This document shows positions 9,233-19,824 of a stretch of 64,000 nt of DNA, one piece after another. The position numbers and the translations under genes are program-made. The notes beneath the pieces were generated by a model. That model was given only the letters and a program-made list of their open reading frames with translations. It was not told the origin of the DNA and did not search any database. Source of the stretch: Gp6-AA40 sp963723495 (GTDB lineage: Bacteria; Acidobacteriota; Vicinamibacteria; Vicinamibacterales; UBA2999); assembly GCA_963723495.1 (NCBI GenBank), contig CAVRQR010000006.1, forward strand, positions 124,001-188,000. Direction: 5' to 3'. Position 1 is the stretch's first letter. Every line of letters starts with the position of its first letter.

Positions 9233-10998
9233 TACCTCACCGTCTCCCTGACGATTTCCTCGAGAGTCGTCACGCCTTCCTTCACTTTCCTGAGCCCGCT
9301 GTTGCGCAATGTGATCATGCCTTCCTCGACGGCCTTGCGCCGAAGCTCGAGCGACGATGCCCCCACCAGCACGAGCTCGCGGATCTCCTCGGTGATCTCC
9401 ATCACTTCGTAGAGACCGACGCGCCCCTTGTAGCCGGTGTTATTGCACTTCTCGCAACCCTTGCCGCGATTCGGGATCACCTTCTTTGCATCTTCGGCAG
9501 AGAAGCCGGCCTGCATCAGCGCGGGAGGCGGTGTCGGGTCCGGTTCCGTGCAGTTCTTGCAGATTCTGCGCACCAGGCGCTGTGCGCACACCAGGTTCAG
9601 CGAGCTGGCAACCAGGAAGGGTTCGATGCCCATGTTCATCAATCGGTTGATCGTGCTCGGGGCATCGTTGGTGTGCAGCGTCGAGAGAACGAGGTGGCCC
9701 GTGAGTGCGGCCTTGACCGCGATCTCCGCGGTTTCGAAGTCACGGACTTCGCCGACCAGGATGATGTTCGGGTCCTGACGCAAGAAGCTGCGGAGCGCTG
9801 CGGCGAAGTTGAGACCGATGTTCTCGCGCACCTGGACCTGGTTGACGCCCATCAGATTGAATTCGACCGGGTCCTCGGCTGTCATGATGTTGGTCTCGAC
9901 GGTGTTGATGCGCGCGATCGACGAGTAGAGGGTGTTGGTCTTACCGGACCCGGTGGGCCCGGTGACGAGCACCATGCCCCACGGCTTCGAGATCGCCGTC
10001 TCGAACCGTGTGAGGGATTCCTGCTCGAAGCCGAGCTTGGTCATGTCGAGCATCAGCTTCGTCTTGTCCAGCAGACGCATCACGATCTTCTCGCCGAACA
10101 GCGTGGGGAGACAGGAGACGCGGAAGTCGATGTCGCGCATCTCGCCATCGTCCTGGAAGCGGATCTTGATACGGCCGTCCTGCGGCAGCCGCTTCTCCGC
10201 GATGTCCAGCTTGGACATGATCTTGATGCGCGACGTGATCGCGTCGCGGAACTTCATCGGCGGCTGCATGATGTTGTAGAGGATGCCGTCGATGCGGTAG
10301 CGGACGCGCAGTTCCTTCTCGTAGGGCTCGATATGGATGTCGCTCGCGCCCTTCTGGATCGCCGACATCAGGATGACGTTCACCAGCTTGATGACCGGCG
10401 CTTCCTCACCCTGCTTGGCCAGCGCTTCGGCGCTGATTTCTTCGAACTCTTCGAGGACCTCGACATCGTCGGTGTCGCCGAGCGCCGGCATTTCGTCGAG
10501 CGCCTTGCTCGCCATCTCGAGCGCGCTCGGCGCGCTGGACGCTCCGTTCCCGTTTGCGCCATTTCCCGATGCGGCCTTGCCGTAGTACTTGGTGATGGCT
10601 TCGATGACCGCGGTTTCCGATGCGACGACCGGCTCGACGTTGTAGCCCGTCATGAACTTGATGTCGTCCATGGCGAACACGTTGGTCGGATCCGTCATCG
10701 CGATGGTCAGCGTGGCGCCTGACCTCGAGAGCGGGATGATCTGGTACTTCTGCGCGGTTTCGGCGGGAACGAGCTTGACGACGGTGGCGTCTACGTCGAA
10801 CTGCCCGAGCGCAATCGAGGGAACACCGTACTGCTTGCTGAGGAGAGCAATGATCTCGTCGTCTTTCACGTAGCCGAGTTTGATCAGATTGAAGCCGAGC
10901 TTTCCCCCATTCTGGCGCTGATAGTTCAGCGCCTCCTGGAGTTGCTCAGGCGTGATGCGCTTCTCTTTGAGAAGCACCTCTCCGATTCGAACCGCCAT
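9232..10998 (-). CDS. pilB: Pilus extension ATPase PilB
   Basis: A GspE/PilB assembly ATPase of 588 residues. An N-terminal MshEN/T2SSE-N domain (about 1-150) is followed by a Gly/Asn/Ser-rich linker, then the ATPase core: Walker A GPTGSGKTNTLYS, Asp box (AEDPVEFNL), Walker B (IILVGEVRDFET) and His box (HLVLSTLHTND). A tetracysteine zinc site (CKNC and CEKCNNTGYKGR) is typical of PilB. It is the first gene of a pilB-pilT-pilC-pilS-pilR series. No clear Shine-Dalgarno precedes ATG 10998. Confidence 0.95.
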   Translation of the reverse strand: MAVRIGEVLLKEKRITPEQLQEALNYQRQNGGKLGFNLIKLGYVKDDEIIALLSKQYGVPSIALGQFDVDATVVKLVPAETAQKYQIIPLSRSGATLTIAMTDPTNVFAMDDIKFMTGYNVEPVVASETAVIEAITKYYGKAASGNGANGNGASSAPSALEMASKALDEMPALGDTDDVEVLEEFEEISAEALAKQGEEAPVIKLVNVILMSAIQKGASDIHIEPYEKELRVRYRIDGILYNIMQPPMKFRDAITSRIKIMSKLDIAEKRLPQDGRIKIRFQDDGEMRDIDFRVSCLPTLFGEKIVMRLLDKTKLMLDMTKLGFEQESLTRFETAISKPWGMVLVTGPTGSGKTNTLYSSIARINTVETNIMTAEDPVEFNLMGVNQVQVRENIGLNFAAALRSFLRQDPNIILVGEVRDFETAEIAVKAALTGHLVLSTLHTNDAPSTINRLMNMGIEPFLVASSLNLVCAQRLVRRICKNCTEPDPTPPPALMQAGFSAEDAKKVIPNRGKGCEKCNNTGYKGRVGLYEVMEITEEIRELVLVGASSLELRRKAVEEGMITLRNSGLRKVKEGVTTLEEIVRETVR

Positions 10999-11031
10999 TG
11001 AAGAAGAAACCGGCCTATCTCACGTAAATCG

Positions 11032-12048
11032 TCAAAATGACACCCGGGCCGCAACGCCCCATCCGCTCTCGTCGTCCGTTCCCCCGAACACCACGTGCCC
11101 GTCCACGAAAATCCCCGCTCGAACAGCGACGCTCGCACCACCGGTGTAGGCCTGTTCTTCTGCCCCAACGGTATTGAATCGCGCACCAGCTCTGAGGCCC
11201 AGCCGACGTTCGTAGAGCCACCCTTCCCCACCGACTGCAACAACGCGCCGGTCGCCAAAAGGCGTGGTGTAAGCCACGACATCGGCATCCATCGCCACGA
11301 GCCACGCCCGCGACCGCGACCCGATTTCAGACCCGTCGAACGCCACACCCACCCTCGCCTGACGAGGGATGGTCAGGGCGCCAATCTCCGTCTCGAACAC
11401 GTTGCGCACGACGGCACCCACTCGAACGGGTCCTCGCAGTCCGAGCACGCCCACATCCATGTCGAAGCTGTGATGTGTTTCCCCGCCGTCCATCTCGTCT
11501 GCCATGTCCAGCCACTCCGAAACGCTCGTCGATTCGGGGCCCGTCAGCTCGCCACTTAACCCCTGGGCCCACACGTACTTCAGCGTCGTCCCGACGTGAA
11601 CTCCGGACACCAGCGAGTGAACGAGGGTGGCTCCGAACTGGCTCGCAGACAGCGACCAATCAGGCACTGCGGCTCGTCTATCTTCTCGGCCCCCGGATTC
11701 GACCGCGATAGTGTGAAGCTGGGCTATATCTGTGATGCTCAAGCGGTAATAGCTGAACCCGAATGGAGGTGTCGCCAGTGCGAAAGCGGTGGTCCGCTCG
11801 TGCCGGGCGGGAAGGCTGTCATCGATATCGGTCGCAGCCCAGCCAAAAGTCACATCGAAGAAGGGACCAGCCGCCAGCCCGGCTGGGTTCCACCAGGTCG
11901 CACTGCTGTCGTTGGCGACCGCGACGAACGCCCCGCCCATGCCAAGTGCCCGTCCACCAACGGCTTCGATGAATTGGGCAAATGCCAATCGGGGGGTGGA
12001 ACCGATAAGCAGGATGGTGAGGAACAGGGTTGGACCGGATCTCGTCAC
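11032..12048 (-). CDS. Outer-membrane beta-barrel protein (TraF/UPF0164-like)
   Basis: A protein of 338 residues with a signal peptide (TLFLTILLIGSTPRLAFA, cleavage near 25). The mature N-terminus GGRALGMGGAFVAVANDSSA and TWWNPAGLA are hallmarks of FadL/PorV-like and 'TraF' outer-membrane barrels. Alternating beta strands continue to the terminal aromatic residue (RVSF), as expected for BAM recognition. The GTG start has GAGG 5 nt upstream. It lies just upstream of pilB on the same strand, so a role in pilus or cell-surface function is possible but not shown. Specific function unknown. Confidence 0.7.
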   Translation of the reverse strand: MTRSGPTLFLTILLIGSTPRLAFAQFIEAVGGRALGMGGAFVAVANDSSATWWNPAGLAAGPFFDVTFGWAATDIDDSLPARHERTTAFALATPPFGFSYYRLSITDIAQLHTIAVESGGREDRRAAVPDWSLSASQFGATLVHSLVSGVHVGTTLKYVWAQGLSGELTGPESTSVSEWLDMADEMDGGETHHSFDMDVGVLGLRGPVRVGAVVRNVFETEIGALTIPRQARVGVAFDGSEIGSRSRAWLVAMDADVVAYTTPFGDRRVVAVGGEGWLYERRLGLRAGARFNTVGAEEQAYTGGASVAVRAGIFVDGHVVFGGTDDESGWGVAARVSF

Positions 12049-12238
12049 GTTGACCTCGAGATAGTGGGAAGAGCCCAGTGTAGCGGCCGCCGGATTTGCA
12101 CGGTACGGTCGAGCGAGCGATCATGAGAGAAGATAAGGGAACCGCAGCCAAGAACTTTCGTATCAGGAGTTTGTGTTGACCCTGCCGTGCTAGGCCAACC
12201 GGCCTGGCGACAAACCCGGACATCAGTTGAGGGGCATC

Positions 12239-12982
12239 GTGGCCGACGTTGCATCGGTTCCTGACAGTGTACAGAACAAGCCGTCTCCGGGCCTCGTTGG
12301 CCGGTTGGTTGGAGTTCTTCTGTCTCCACGCGAGACATTCGCAGCCGTGGCGGCGAAACCTCGATGGCTGGGTGTGATGCTCGTGACGCTGGCGATGTCT
12401 TCTGCCGCGTACTACGTCATTCTCTCGTCGCGGGCTATGCAGGATGCGATCGTCGACCAGCAAATCACGGCGATGGAGGCACGCGGGACGACGGTTTCGG
12501 ACGAGCAGGTCGCCAACATGGAGCGATTCATCGGGTACCTGCCCGTGGGTTATGCCGTCGGCATATTCATTCTGGGTCCGCTGTTCGGCGCGGCTCTGGC
12601 GGGGATTGTCACGGGGATCTTCAGCACGTTGATGGGCGGTAACGGAACGTTCAAACAGGTCTTCGCCGTCATGAACCACGCTGGTTTCATCCCGGCGATC
12701 TCCGCGCTGTTCATCGCCGGGATGCTGGCTGCAGGGGCACAGCCGGTTGGTGTCCGACCTCCCGGGGCTAATCTCGGAGTCTTTCTTCCAATGCTGGAGG
12801 AGACATCGTTCCTGGCGGTGATGCTCCGTACGATCGACTTGTTCCTGCTGTGGTGGATGGTGGCACTCGCGATCGGACTCGGTGTGCTCTACAAACGTCG
12901 GACGGGCCCGATTGCGACCACCTTCATCGGGCTCTATGTCGTCGTCGCGTTGCTGATTGCGGTCTTCACGTCCGGTTCCTAG
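12239..12982 (+). CDS. Yip1-domain integral membrane protein
   Basis: About 247 residues. A short cytosolic N-terminus has the family's LLSPRETF motif, followed by about five hydrophobic helices. GTG 12239 is chosen because TTGAGGGG lies just upstream; a TTG at 12227 is in frame. It is the first gene of a plus-strand operon with a membrane-fusion protein 9 nt downstream and two MacB-type permeases. Yip1 proteins often neighbour efflux systems, but their bacterial role is not defined. The upstream gap 12049-12238 is divergent with the TraF-like gene; I see only a short AGGCC/GGCCT palindrome near 12190 in it. Confidence 0.75.
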   Translation: MADVASVPDSVQNKPSPGLVGRLVGVLLSPRETFAAVAAKPRWLGVMLVTLAMSSAAYYVILSSRAMQDAIVDQQITAMEARGTTVSDEQVANMERFIGYLPVGYAVGIFILGPLFGAALAGIVTGIFSTLMGGNGTFKQVFAVMNHAGFIPAISALFIAGMLAAGAQPVGVRPPGANLGVFLPMLEETSFLAVMLRTIDLFLLWWMVALAIGLGVLYKRRTGPIATTFIGLYVVVALLIAVFTSGS

Positions 12983-12991
12983 GGGAGCGTA

Positions 12992-14341
12992 ATGACAGGA
13001 AAGAAGGTTCTCATCGTTCTGGGAGTCATCCTGCTCGGCGCCGCCGTGGTGGCGGCCAACCTGTACTACCGTCGCGATACAGGCCTGAACGTCCAGGCTG
13101 AAGCGCTTCGAGCTCGTGATCTGGAAGCGATCGTGTCAGCGTCGGGCAAGGTTCAGCCCAAGCGTCAAGTGAACGTCTCCGCAAACACCACCGGCCGCGT
13201 GACTCGCGTCGCTGTCGAAGAAGGTCAGCGGGTCAAGGCCGGACAGTTCCTTCTCGAGATCGATCCCAAGCAGCTCGAGGGACAGCTGCAGCGCGGTGAA
13301 GCCGGTGTCGCTGCCGCGCAATCGTCCTTGATGACGGCTCGTACGGCCGTGGAACAGAGTCGCGCGAATCTGGAGCTCGCCCGTCAGAACCTGAAACGCC
13401 AGCAAGATCTCTGGAAGGGTGAGCTGACGACGCGGGAGAACCTCGAGCGCGCGGAGAACGAAGTCAAGATTCGAGAGACGGAACTCAGCGCCCGAGTGCA
13501 GGACATCGAGACCAACGAGGCACGCATCCGTCAGGAACAGGCGAGCCTCTCGACCACTCGCTACAACCTGAATCAGATCATCATCACGGCGCCCATGGAT
13601 GGCCTCGTGACGCGTCGCAGCATCGAAGAGGGAGAAACCGCGGTGCTCGGGACGATGAACAACGCGGGCTCCGTTCTGCTGACCATCGCGGATATGTCCG
13701 TCATCGAGGCCGAGGTCGAGGTCGACGAGACTGAGATCCCGACGGTGCAGCTGAATCAAGAGGCGCGCGTCACGATCGACGCGGTGCCCAACAAGACGTT
13801 TCGCGGCCGGGTAACGGAGATCGGCAACAGCCCGATTCAGCCCACCACGCAGCAGAACACTGGGCAACGACAGGCGACCACATTCAAGGTGGTGATCACG
13901 CTGGAGGAGCAGGTGCCCGACATCCGCCCGGGGTTTACCTGCACGGCTGAGATCACGACGGCGCGGCGGCAGAACGTCGTCGCGGTGCCGATCCAGGCGC
14001 TGACGGTTCGTGAAATGCTCTACAACGACAAGGGCGAAATGGTCCGCGAGACCCCCACGCGCCGCCGTCGGGGTTCACAGCTCGAGACGCCACTGAGTGC
14101 ATCGAACGAACCGCCACCAGGACACACTCGCAAGGAGACTGAAGGAGTTTTCGCGATCCGGGACGGACGGGCAATCTATCTGCCGGTCAAGGTCGGCATC
14201 GCGGGCGAACAGTACTTCGAGGTGCTCGACGGCCTCAAGGCCGGCGATCAGGTCATTACCGGACCGTTCTCATCGGTCCGTGAGCTGGCCGACGATCAGG
14301 CCGTGCGAGTGCAGCAGAACACTCGCAGGGCCGGACAGTGA
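12992..14341 (+). CDS. Periplasmic adaptor (membrane-fusion) protein, MacA-like
   Basis: A 449-residue HlyD/MacA-family adaptor linking an inner-membrane transporter to an outer-membrane channel. One N-terminal membrane anchor (VLIVLGVILLGAAVVAANLYY) precedes a biotinyl-lipoyl half (GRVTRVAVEEGQRVKAGQFL). A long coiled-coil hairpin follows (about 90-195, rich in Q, E, R and A), then the second lipoyl half (TAPMDGLVTRRSIEEGE) and beta-barrel and membrane-proximal domains. An insertion near 355-385 is Arg/Pro-rich. The neighbouring permeases support a MacAB-like exporter. Substrate unknown. Confidence 0.88.
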   Translation: MTGKKVLIVLGVILLGAAVVAANLYYRRDTGLNVQAEALRARDLEAIVSASGKVQPKRQVNVSANTTGRVTRVAVEEGQRVKAGQFLLEIDPKQLEGQLQRGEAGVAAAQSSLMTARTAVEQSRANLELARQNLKRQQDLWKGELTTRENLERAENEVKIRETELSARVQDIETNEARIRQEQASLSTTRYNLNQIIITAPMDGLVTRRSIEEGETAVLGTMNNAGSVLLTIADMSVIEAEVEVDETEIPTVQLNQEARVTIDAVPNKTFRGRVTEIGNSPIQPTTQQNTGQRQATTFKVVITLEEQVPDIRPGFTCTAEITTARRQNVVAVPIQALTVREMLYNDKGEMVRETPTRRRRGSQLETPLSASNEPPPGHTRKETEGVFAIRDGRAIYLPVKVGIAGEQYFEVLDGLKAGDQVITGPFSSVRELADDQAVRVQQNTRRAGQ

Positions 14342-14344
14342 GGT

Positions 14345-14379
14345 AGCCTGAAGCCGAGAGCCTAACGCCCCTAGCCAGT
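14345..14379. repeat. Heptad repeat spacer (AGCCNNN words)
   Basis: Five in-register 7-nt words (AGCCTGA, AGCCGAG and three relatives) fill almost the whole 43-nt gap between the adaptor and the first permease. This is the single-arm form of the heptad family. Confidence 0.5.
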
Positions 14380-14384
14380 CTTTC

Positions 14385-15600
<1,216 letters not shown>

Positions 15601-15608
<8 letters not shown>

Positions 15609-16878
15609 AGGTTTATGGCGCGAAGTCGCCGTGATGGCGCTCGACACGCTGCGCACGAACAAGATGCGGTCCGCGCTGACCATCCTTGGGGTGGTCATCG
15701 GCATCACGTCGATCGTCGGCATGACGTCGCTCATTCGTGGCTTCGACGAGTCGCTGCGCGACATGATCCGCGAGCTGGGACCCAACACGATCATGCTGAG
15801 CAAGGCCAGCGCGGTCAGCCTTGCCGGTGGCGCCGACTTCGCCGAGATCATGCGGCGGCCGAACCTCACGGTTGACGACGCCAAGGCCATCGAGAAGCTG
15901 GCGCCGTCGGTCGGGATCGTGGACATCTGGATGGGCCAGGGTATTGGAGGTCAAACGGTCGGCCGGGTGTCCTACGACGGGCAACGCACGCCCACGCTCG
16001 GCGTGCTCGGCGCGACCGAACAGTTCGCGGCCGTCAATTTCGTCAAGCTGTCGTTCGGCCGCTTCTTCACCGAATCCGAAGTCCAGCGTCGGCGGCGCGT
16101 CGTCGTGCTCGCCAACAACCCCTATCAGGCACTGTTCGCGCCATCCGGGCTGGATCCCATCGGCAAGAAGGTCCGTATCGACGCAATTGAGTACACCGTT
16201 GTGGGCGTGCTCGGGAAACGTCCATCCCCGTTCCCTCAGGCGGACGACTTCGTGGTGATCCCGCAGACGACCCATCAGGTGGTCTTCAGCACAAACGCCA
16301 GGCGTGCGTTCGGCGGCGGTGGCAGCGCGACCATCACGATTGTGCCGGTGGAAACAGCGACACGTGACCAGGCCGTCGCCGAGGTCGAGGAAATCATGCG
16401 CATCCGGCACGGCCTGAAGCTGGATGAACCAAACGATTTCGAGATCGGCGGCCAGGATGCGATTCTCCGGTTGTGGGACCAGATCAGTCAGGCGGTCTTC
16501 CTGGCGCTGGTCGTGATCTCCTCGGTCGCTCTGATGGTGGGCGGCATCGGCGTGATGGCGATCATGATGATCTCCGTCACCGAGCGGACGCGCGAGATCG
16601 GTGTCCGGAAGGCTCTTGGCGCCCGGCGTCAGGAGATCCTTCTGCAGTTCCTCGCCGAGGCCGCCGTCCTCACCTCGGTCGGAGGAATACTCGGCATCCT
16701 GTGTGGCAGCGGCATCGGCGTGGCGATCAGCATGGTAACCGGCTTCCCCATCTCGCTGCCCTGGTGGTCCTTCGCGATCGGCCTTGGTTTCTCCGCGGCC
16801 GTCGGCATCTTCTTCGGGATGGTTCCGGCGGTGCGTGCCTCACGCCTCGATCCAATCGAAGCGCTCCGGCACGAATGA
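15601..16878 (+). CDS. MacB-type ABC permease (second of pair)
   Basis: A 425-residue paralogue of the preceding gene with the same architecture: one N-terminal helix (MRSALTILGVVIGITSIVGMTSL), MacB_PCD periplasmic domain, then three helices with ERTREIGVRKALGARR. The GTG start lies inside the end of the first permease gene, indicating translational coupling and probable 1:1 assembly. No nucleotide-binding domain is present in the protein or downstream. Confidence 0.88.
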
Positions 16879-16912
16879 CGCACGCGCACGGCAGTTGACG
16901 TTTGTCGCCGCT

Positions 16913-18187
16913 CTACTCGGAAACCTGCGGCACGTGCGCGATCGTCTCCTCGACGGTGACCGGCACATGCGGGCGATGCGGGAACACCATTCGAAGCAGC
17001 GGCGGTGTCACCATCGTCGTGACCAGCACGACGAGCACGGATGCCGAGAACACATCGGTGCCGATGATCCCGTTCGACAGTCCGTAACCGGCCACAATCA
17101 GACCGACTTCGCCGCGTGAGATCATGCCGATGCCCACGCGCAGGGATTGCTGCGCATTGAAGCCGAACCCGCGCGCGAACAGGGCGCACCCAATCACCTT
17201 GGCGCCTATGGCGATAGTCACGAGCGCGATCGTGAACCAGACCTGGTCGCCCAACGCGCGACCGTTGGCCTGCAGTCCGATGCTGATGAAGAAGACGGGG
17301 ACGAATATCGAATAGGCGAGGGGATGAATGCCGTCGTCGATCTTCTTCTTGAATTCCGTCTGCGCGATGAGAACGCCCGCGATGTAGGCGCCGGTAATGG
17401 CGGCCACGGCCCCGACGTACTCGGCGGCCCACGCGTATAGCAGCGCGGTGACCACGGCGGCGGACAGCGGCGCCTGGCTGACCGGAAGCCGGCTGGCCCA
17501 GGCGAGCAGCCACGGCAACCCACGGCCGGCGACGATGGCGAGTACGAAAAATGCGACAATTCGCAGACCAACGCCGGCGACCGAGACGAAGTCGACACCC
17601 GAGGCGGAGGCTTTGGCAAATGCGACGACCAGCGAGAGCAGAACGATCCCCATGACGTCGTCGATCACCGCGGCGCCGAGAATCGTTGCCCCCTCGCGCG
17701 TGCGCAAGGCACCGATCTCCATCAGCGTCTGAGCCGAGATGCTGACACTGGTGGCCGTGAGAATCGTGCCGATGAAGATCCCGTCCCAATACAGGGGAAA
17801 ACCGAAAGCCGTGGCTGTGAGAGCGCCCCCGATCAGGGGCAGGACCACTCCACCGAATGCCGCCCAGAAAGCCACCTTGCCTACTCGACGCATCTCGTGG
17901 AGGTCCGTCTCGAGTCCGGCGACGAACATCAGCAGGAGCACGCCGATTTCAGACAGATCACGGATGACCGCGTCGAGTCCGGCGGCCGTGTGACCGGCCG
18001 ACGACTCGATTGCTGCAAAGAGTGGCCATCCAAGAACGTTCAAGACGGTCGGGCCGAGGATCAACCCGACGAGAATCTCCCCGAAGACAGACGGTTGGCC
18101 GATCCTGCTTGCGAAACTGCCGGCGAGCTTTGCCGTCGCAATCGCCAGCGCAAGCAGGAGCAGGAGTTGAAGAAAATGGGTCATCAA
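16913..18187 (-). CDS. CPA2-family cation/proton antiporter
   Basis: A 424-residue protein with about 12-13 hydrophobic helices, of the KefB/GerN/NapA-like monovalent cation:proton antiporter-2 family. The core motif AAVIDDVMGIV carries the paired acidic residues expected in helix 5. A conserved GQPSVFGEILVGLILGP lies in helix 1, and a conserved SRGEVGLIVA in helix 10. There is no C-terminal RCK/TrkA domain. Its start overlaps the stop of the upstream activator-like gene by 4 nt, so the two are co-translated. Ion specificity cannot be read from the sequence. Confidence 0.88.
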   Translation of the reverse strand: MMTHFLQLLLLLALAIATAKLAGSFASRIGQPSVFGEILVGLILGPTVLNVLGWPLFAAIESSAGHTAAGLDAVIRDLSEIGVLLLMFVAGLETDLHEMRRVGKVAFWAAFGGVVLPLIGGALTATAFGFPLYWDGIFIGTILTATSVSISAQTLMEIGALRTREGATILGAAVIDDVMGIVLLSLVVAFAKASASGVDFVSVAGVGLRIVAFFVLAIVAGRGLPWLLAWASRLPVSQAPLSAAVVTALLYAWAAEYVGAVAAITGAYIAGVLIAQTEFKKKIDDGIHPLAYSIFVPVFFISIGLQANGRALGDQVWFTIALVTIAIGAKVIGCALFARGFGFNAQQSLRVGIGMISRGEVGLIVAGYGLSNGIIGTDVFSASVLVVLVTTMVTPPLLRMVFPHRPHVPVTVEETIAHVPQVSE

Positions 18188-19227
18188 GAAGCCTTGAATC
18201 GCCGCGCGTCGATGTGGTGCTTGCGCAGTCGATAGCTGAACACCCGTTCCGACGTCATGAGCAGACGCGCCGCCTGGGATCGGACTCCCCGTGTCTGCCG
18301 CAGCGCGTCCTGGAGGAGTTCTTTTTCGTACGCCTCGAGTGCTTCATTCAGGCCAAGCATCGGCGCAACGGCCGAATCTCCGGATGTCTGGATCTCGGGT
18401 GGAAGATGGTGATGGTGGATCACTGGTCCGCTCGTCATGACCACTGCGCGCTCGATAGTACGTCGCAATTGGCCCACATTCCCCGGCCAGTCGTAGTTCA
18501 TGACCATATCCATGGCGCGAGCGGACACGCCTCTGACACCACGCACGTGTTCGCGCGCAAACTGCTCCACGAACAAATCCGTCAGAACCGGCAGATCGAC
18601 CTTTCGTTCTCGCAGTGGCGGCACGTCGATCGTGAGGGCCGCCAGGTGCTCCCGTAGATCCGAACGGCATCGACCTGCAGCGACCTCGGCCTGCAGGTCG
18701 CGTGTCGTCGCGACCACAACGCGGACGTCAGCCGGCAGACGAACGCCGTCGGGACGCTCCCAGATGCGCTCGCGGGCGAGCTGCAGCAATCTGTGCTGCG
18801 CCAACGGACCGAGAGCGGCGACTTCGTCGAAGTACAGTGTCCCGCCGGCGGCGCGACCGACGCAGCCGCCGGGCAGGTGAGTGGGGTCACCGTCCAACCC
18901 GAACAATTGGGCATCGACATCGGGTTCGAGCATCGAGGTGCAGTTCACGACGATGAAAGGGCCGGTTGACCGCGTCGACGCAGCGTGCACAGCGCGCGCC
19001 GCGCGAGTCTTGCCCACGCCTTCTTCGCCCTGGAGGCACACGCAGTGAAGAGACGGCGCAACCTGCGCAATGAGGTCGGCGACGCGGCGAATCGCCCGAC
19101 TGTTGCCGGCGAGATCCGCCAGCCGATAACGATCGCGCAGCTGCTGTCGCAGCCGGTCGATCTCCGCCATCAATCGACTGCGTTCGGCCGCCGAGAGTGA
19201 TTCGAAAGGGATGCGGTGCGAAGCCAT
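18184..19227 (-). CDS. NtrC-family AAA+ regulator lacking the GAFTGA motif
   Basis: About 347 residues with no receiver or sensor domain. The AAA+ core (about 48-270) has Walker A GEEGVGKT, Walker B GGTLYFDEV and sensor II region YDWPGNVGQLRRTIERAV. A Fis-type helix-turn-helix follows (SQAARLLMTSERVFSYRLRKH). Where sigma-54 activators carry the GAFTGA loop, this protein reads FGLDGDPTHLPGG, and the arginine-finger region is altered (RSDLREHLAAL). It may therefore not contact sigma-54, as known for TyrR and Rhodobacter NtrC. ATG 19227 (MASHRIPFES) is preferred over an in-frame TTG further upstream; neither has a clear Shine-Dalgarno. It is co-translated with the antiporter. Confidence 0.8.
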   Translation of the reverse strand: MASHRIPFESLSAAERSRLMAEIDRLRQQLRDRYRLADLAGNSRAIRRVADLIAQVAPSLHCVCLQGEEGVGKTRAARAVHAASTRSTGPFIVVNCTSMLEPDVDAQLFGLDGDPTHLPGGCVGRAAGGTLYFDEVAALGPLAQHRLLQLARERIWERPDGVRLPADVRVVVATTRDLQAEVAAGRCRSDLREHLAALTIDVPPLRERKVDLPVLTDLFVEQFAREHVRGVRGVSARAMDMVMNYDWPGNVGQLRRTIERAVVMTSGPVIHHHHLPPEIQTSGDSAVAPMLGLNEALEAYEKELLQDALRQTRGVRSQAARLLMTSERVFSYRLRKHHIDARRFKAS

Positions 19228-19494
19228 ACGAGAAAGGGACCGGTCATTCTGCTGGCAACGCCGATGCCAGATCGCATTTGCATCGTCGTTCGATGATCGA
19301 GCTGGAAGTGGCCACAACGACGCATCGTGGGAGGTGCAGCGCGCGACGGGCGGCGACCGGATTCCGACGAGACTGTATGGGCTTGAAATCTTGGCGACAG
19401 GACTGTCGGAATGGCCATGATACGTGCGGGGACGGGTCGCTGCGCCCCGCGTCCCACGAACCCGGAACGGGGCGCCGCCACCGCGGGCCAGCGA

Positions 19495-19824
19495 TCAGGA
19501 TTCCTTTTCGCCGGTCCTGATTCGATAGCTTTCGAGCACTGGGAGCACGAAGACACGGCCGTCACCGATCTCACCGGTCCGGGCCGCCTGCACCACCGCC
19601 TTCACGACGTCGTCGGCCATGTTGTCCGGCACGACGATCTCGATTTCCATCTTCGGCAGCAGGCTGACGTTGTACTCCTTGCCGCGATAGATCGCCGTAT
19701 GCCCCTTCTGCTTGCCGTGGCCGCGGACCTCGGTCACCGTCATGCCGGCGATGCTCAGCTTGGCGAGCGCGTCCTTGACCTCATCGACCTTGTTCGGACG
19801 AATGATGCACTTGATCAACTTCAT
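19495..19824 (-). CDS. glnB: Nitrogen regulatory protein P-II
   Basis: A 109-residue trimeric signal protein that senses ATP/ADP, 2-oxoglutarate and, through uridylylation, glutamine. Tyr51, the uridylylation site, is present in the T-loop (YRGKEYNVSLLPK). The B-loop (TGEIGDGRVFVLPV) and the C-loop Arg region (ESYRIRTGE) are intact. Its ATG overlaps the glnD stop by 4 nt, pairing the target with its modifying enzyme. amt lies upstream in the same block, so it could equally be called GlnK. The 19228-19494 gap downstream shows no gene. Confidence 0.95.
   Translation of the reverse strand: MKLIKCIIRPNKVDEVKDALAKLSIAGMTVTEVRGHGKQKGHTAIYRGKEYNVSLLPKMEIEIVVPDNMADDVVKAVVQAARTGEIGDGRVFVLPVLESYRIRTGEKES

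Noticed and set aside
7865..10722. Long plus-strand frames opposite pilC, pilT and pilB
   Set aside because: They are antisense shadows of conserved genes in GC-rich DNA, with low-complexity composition.
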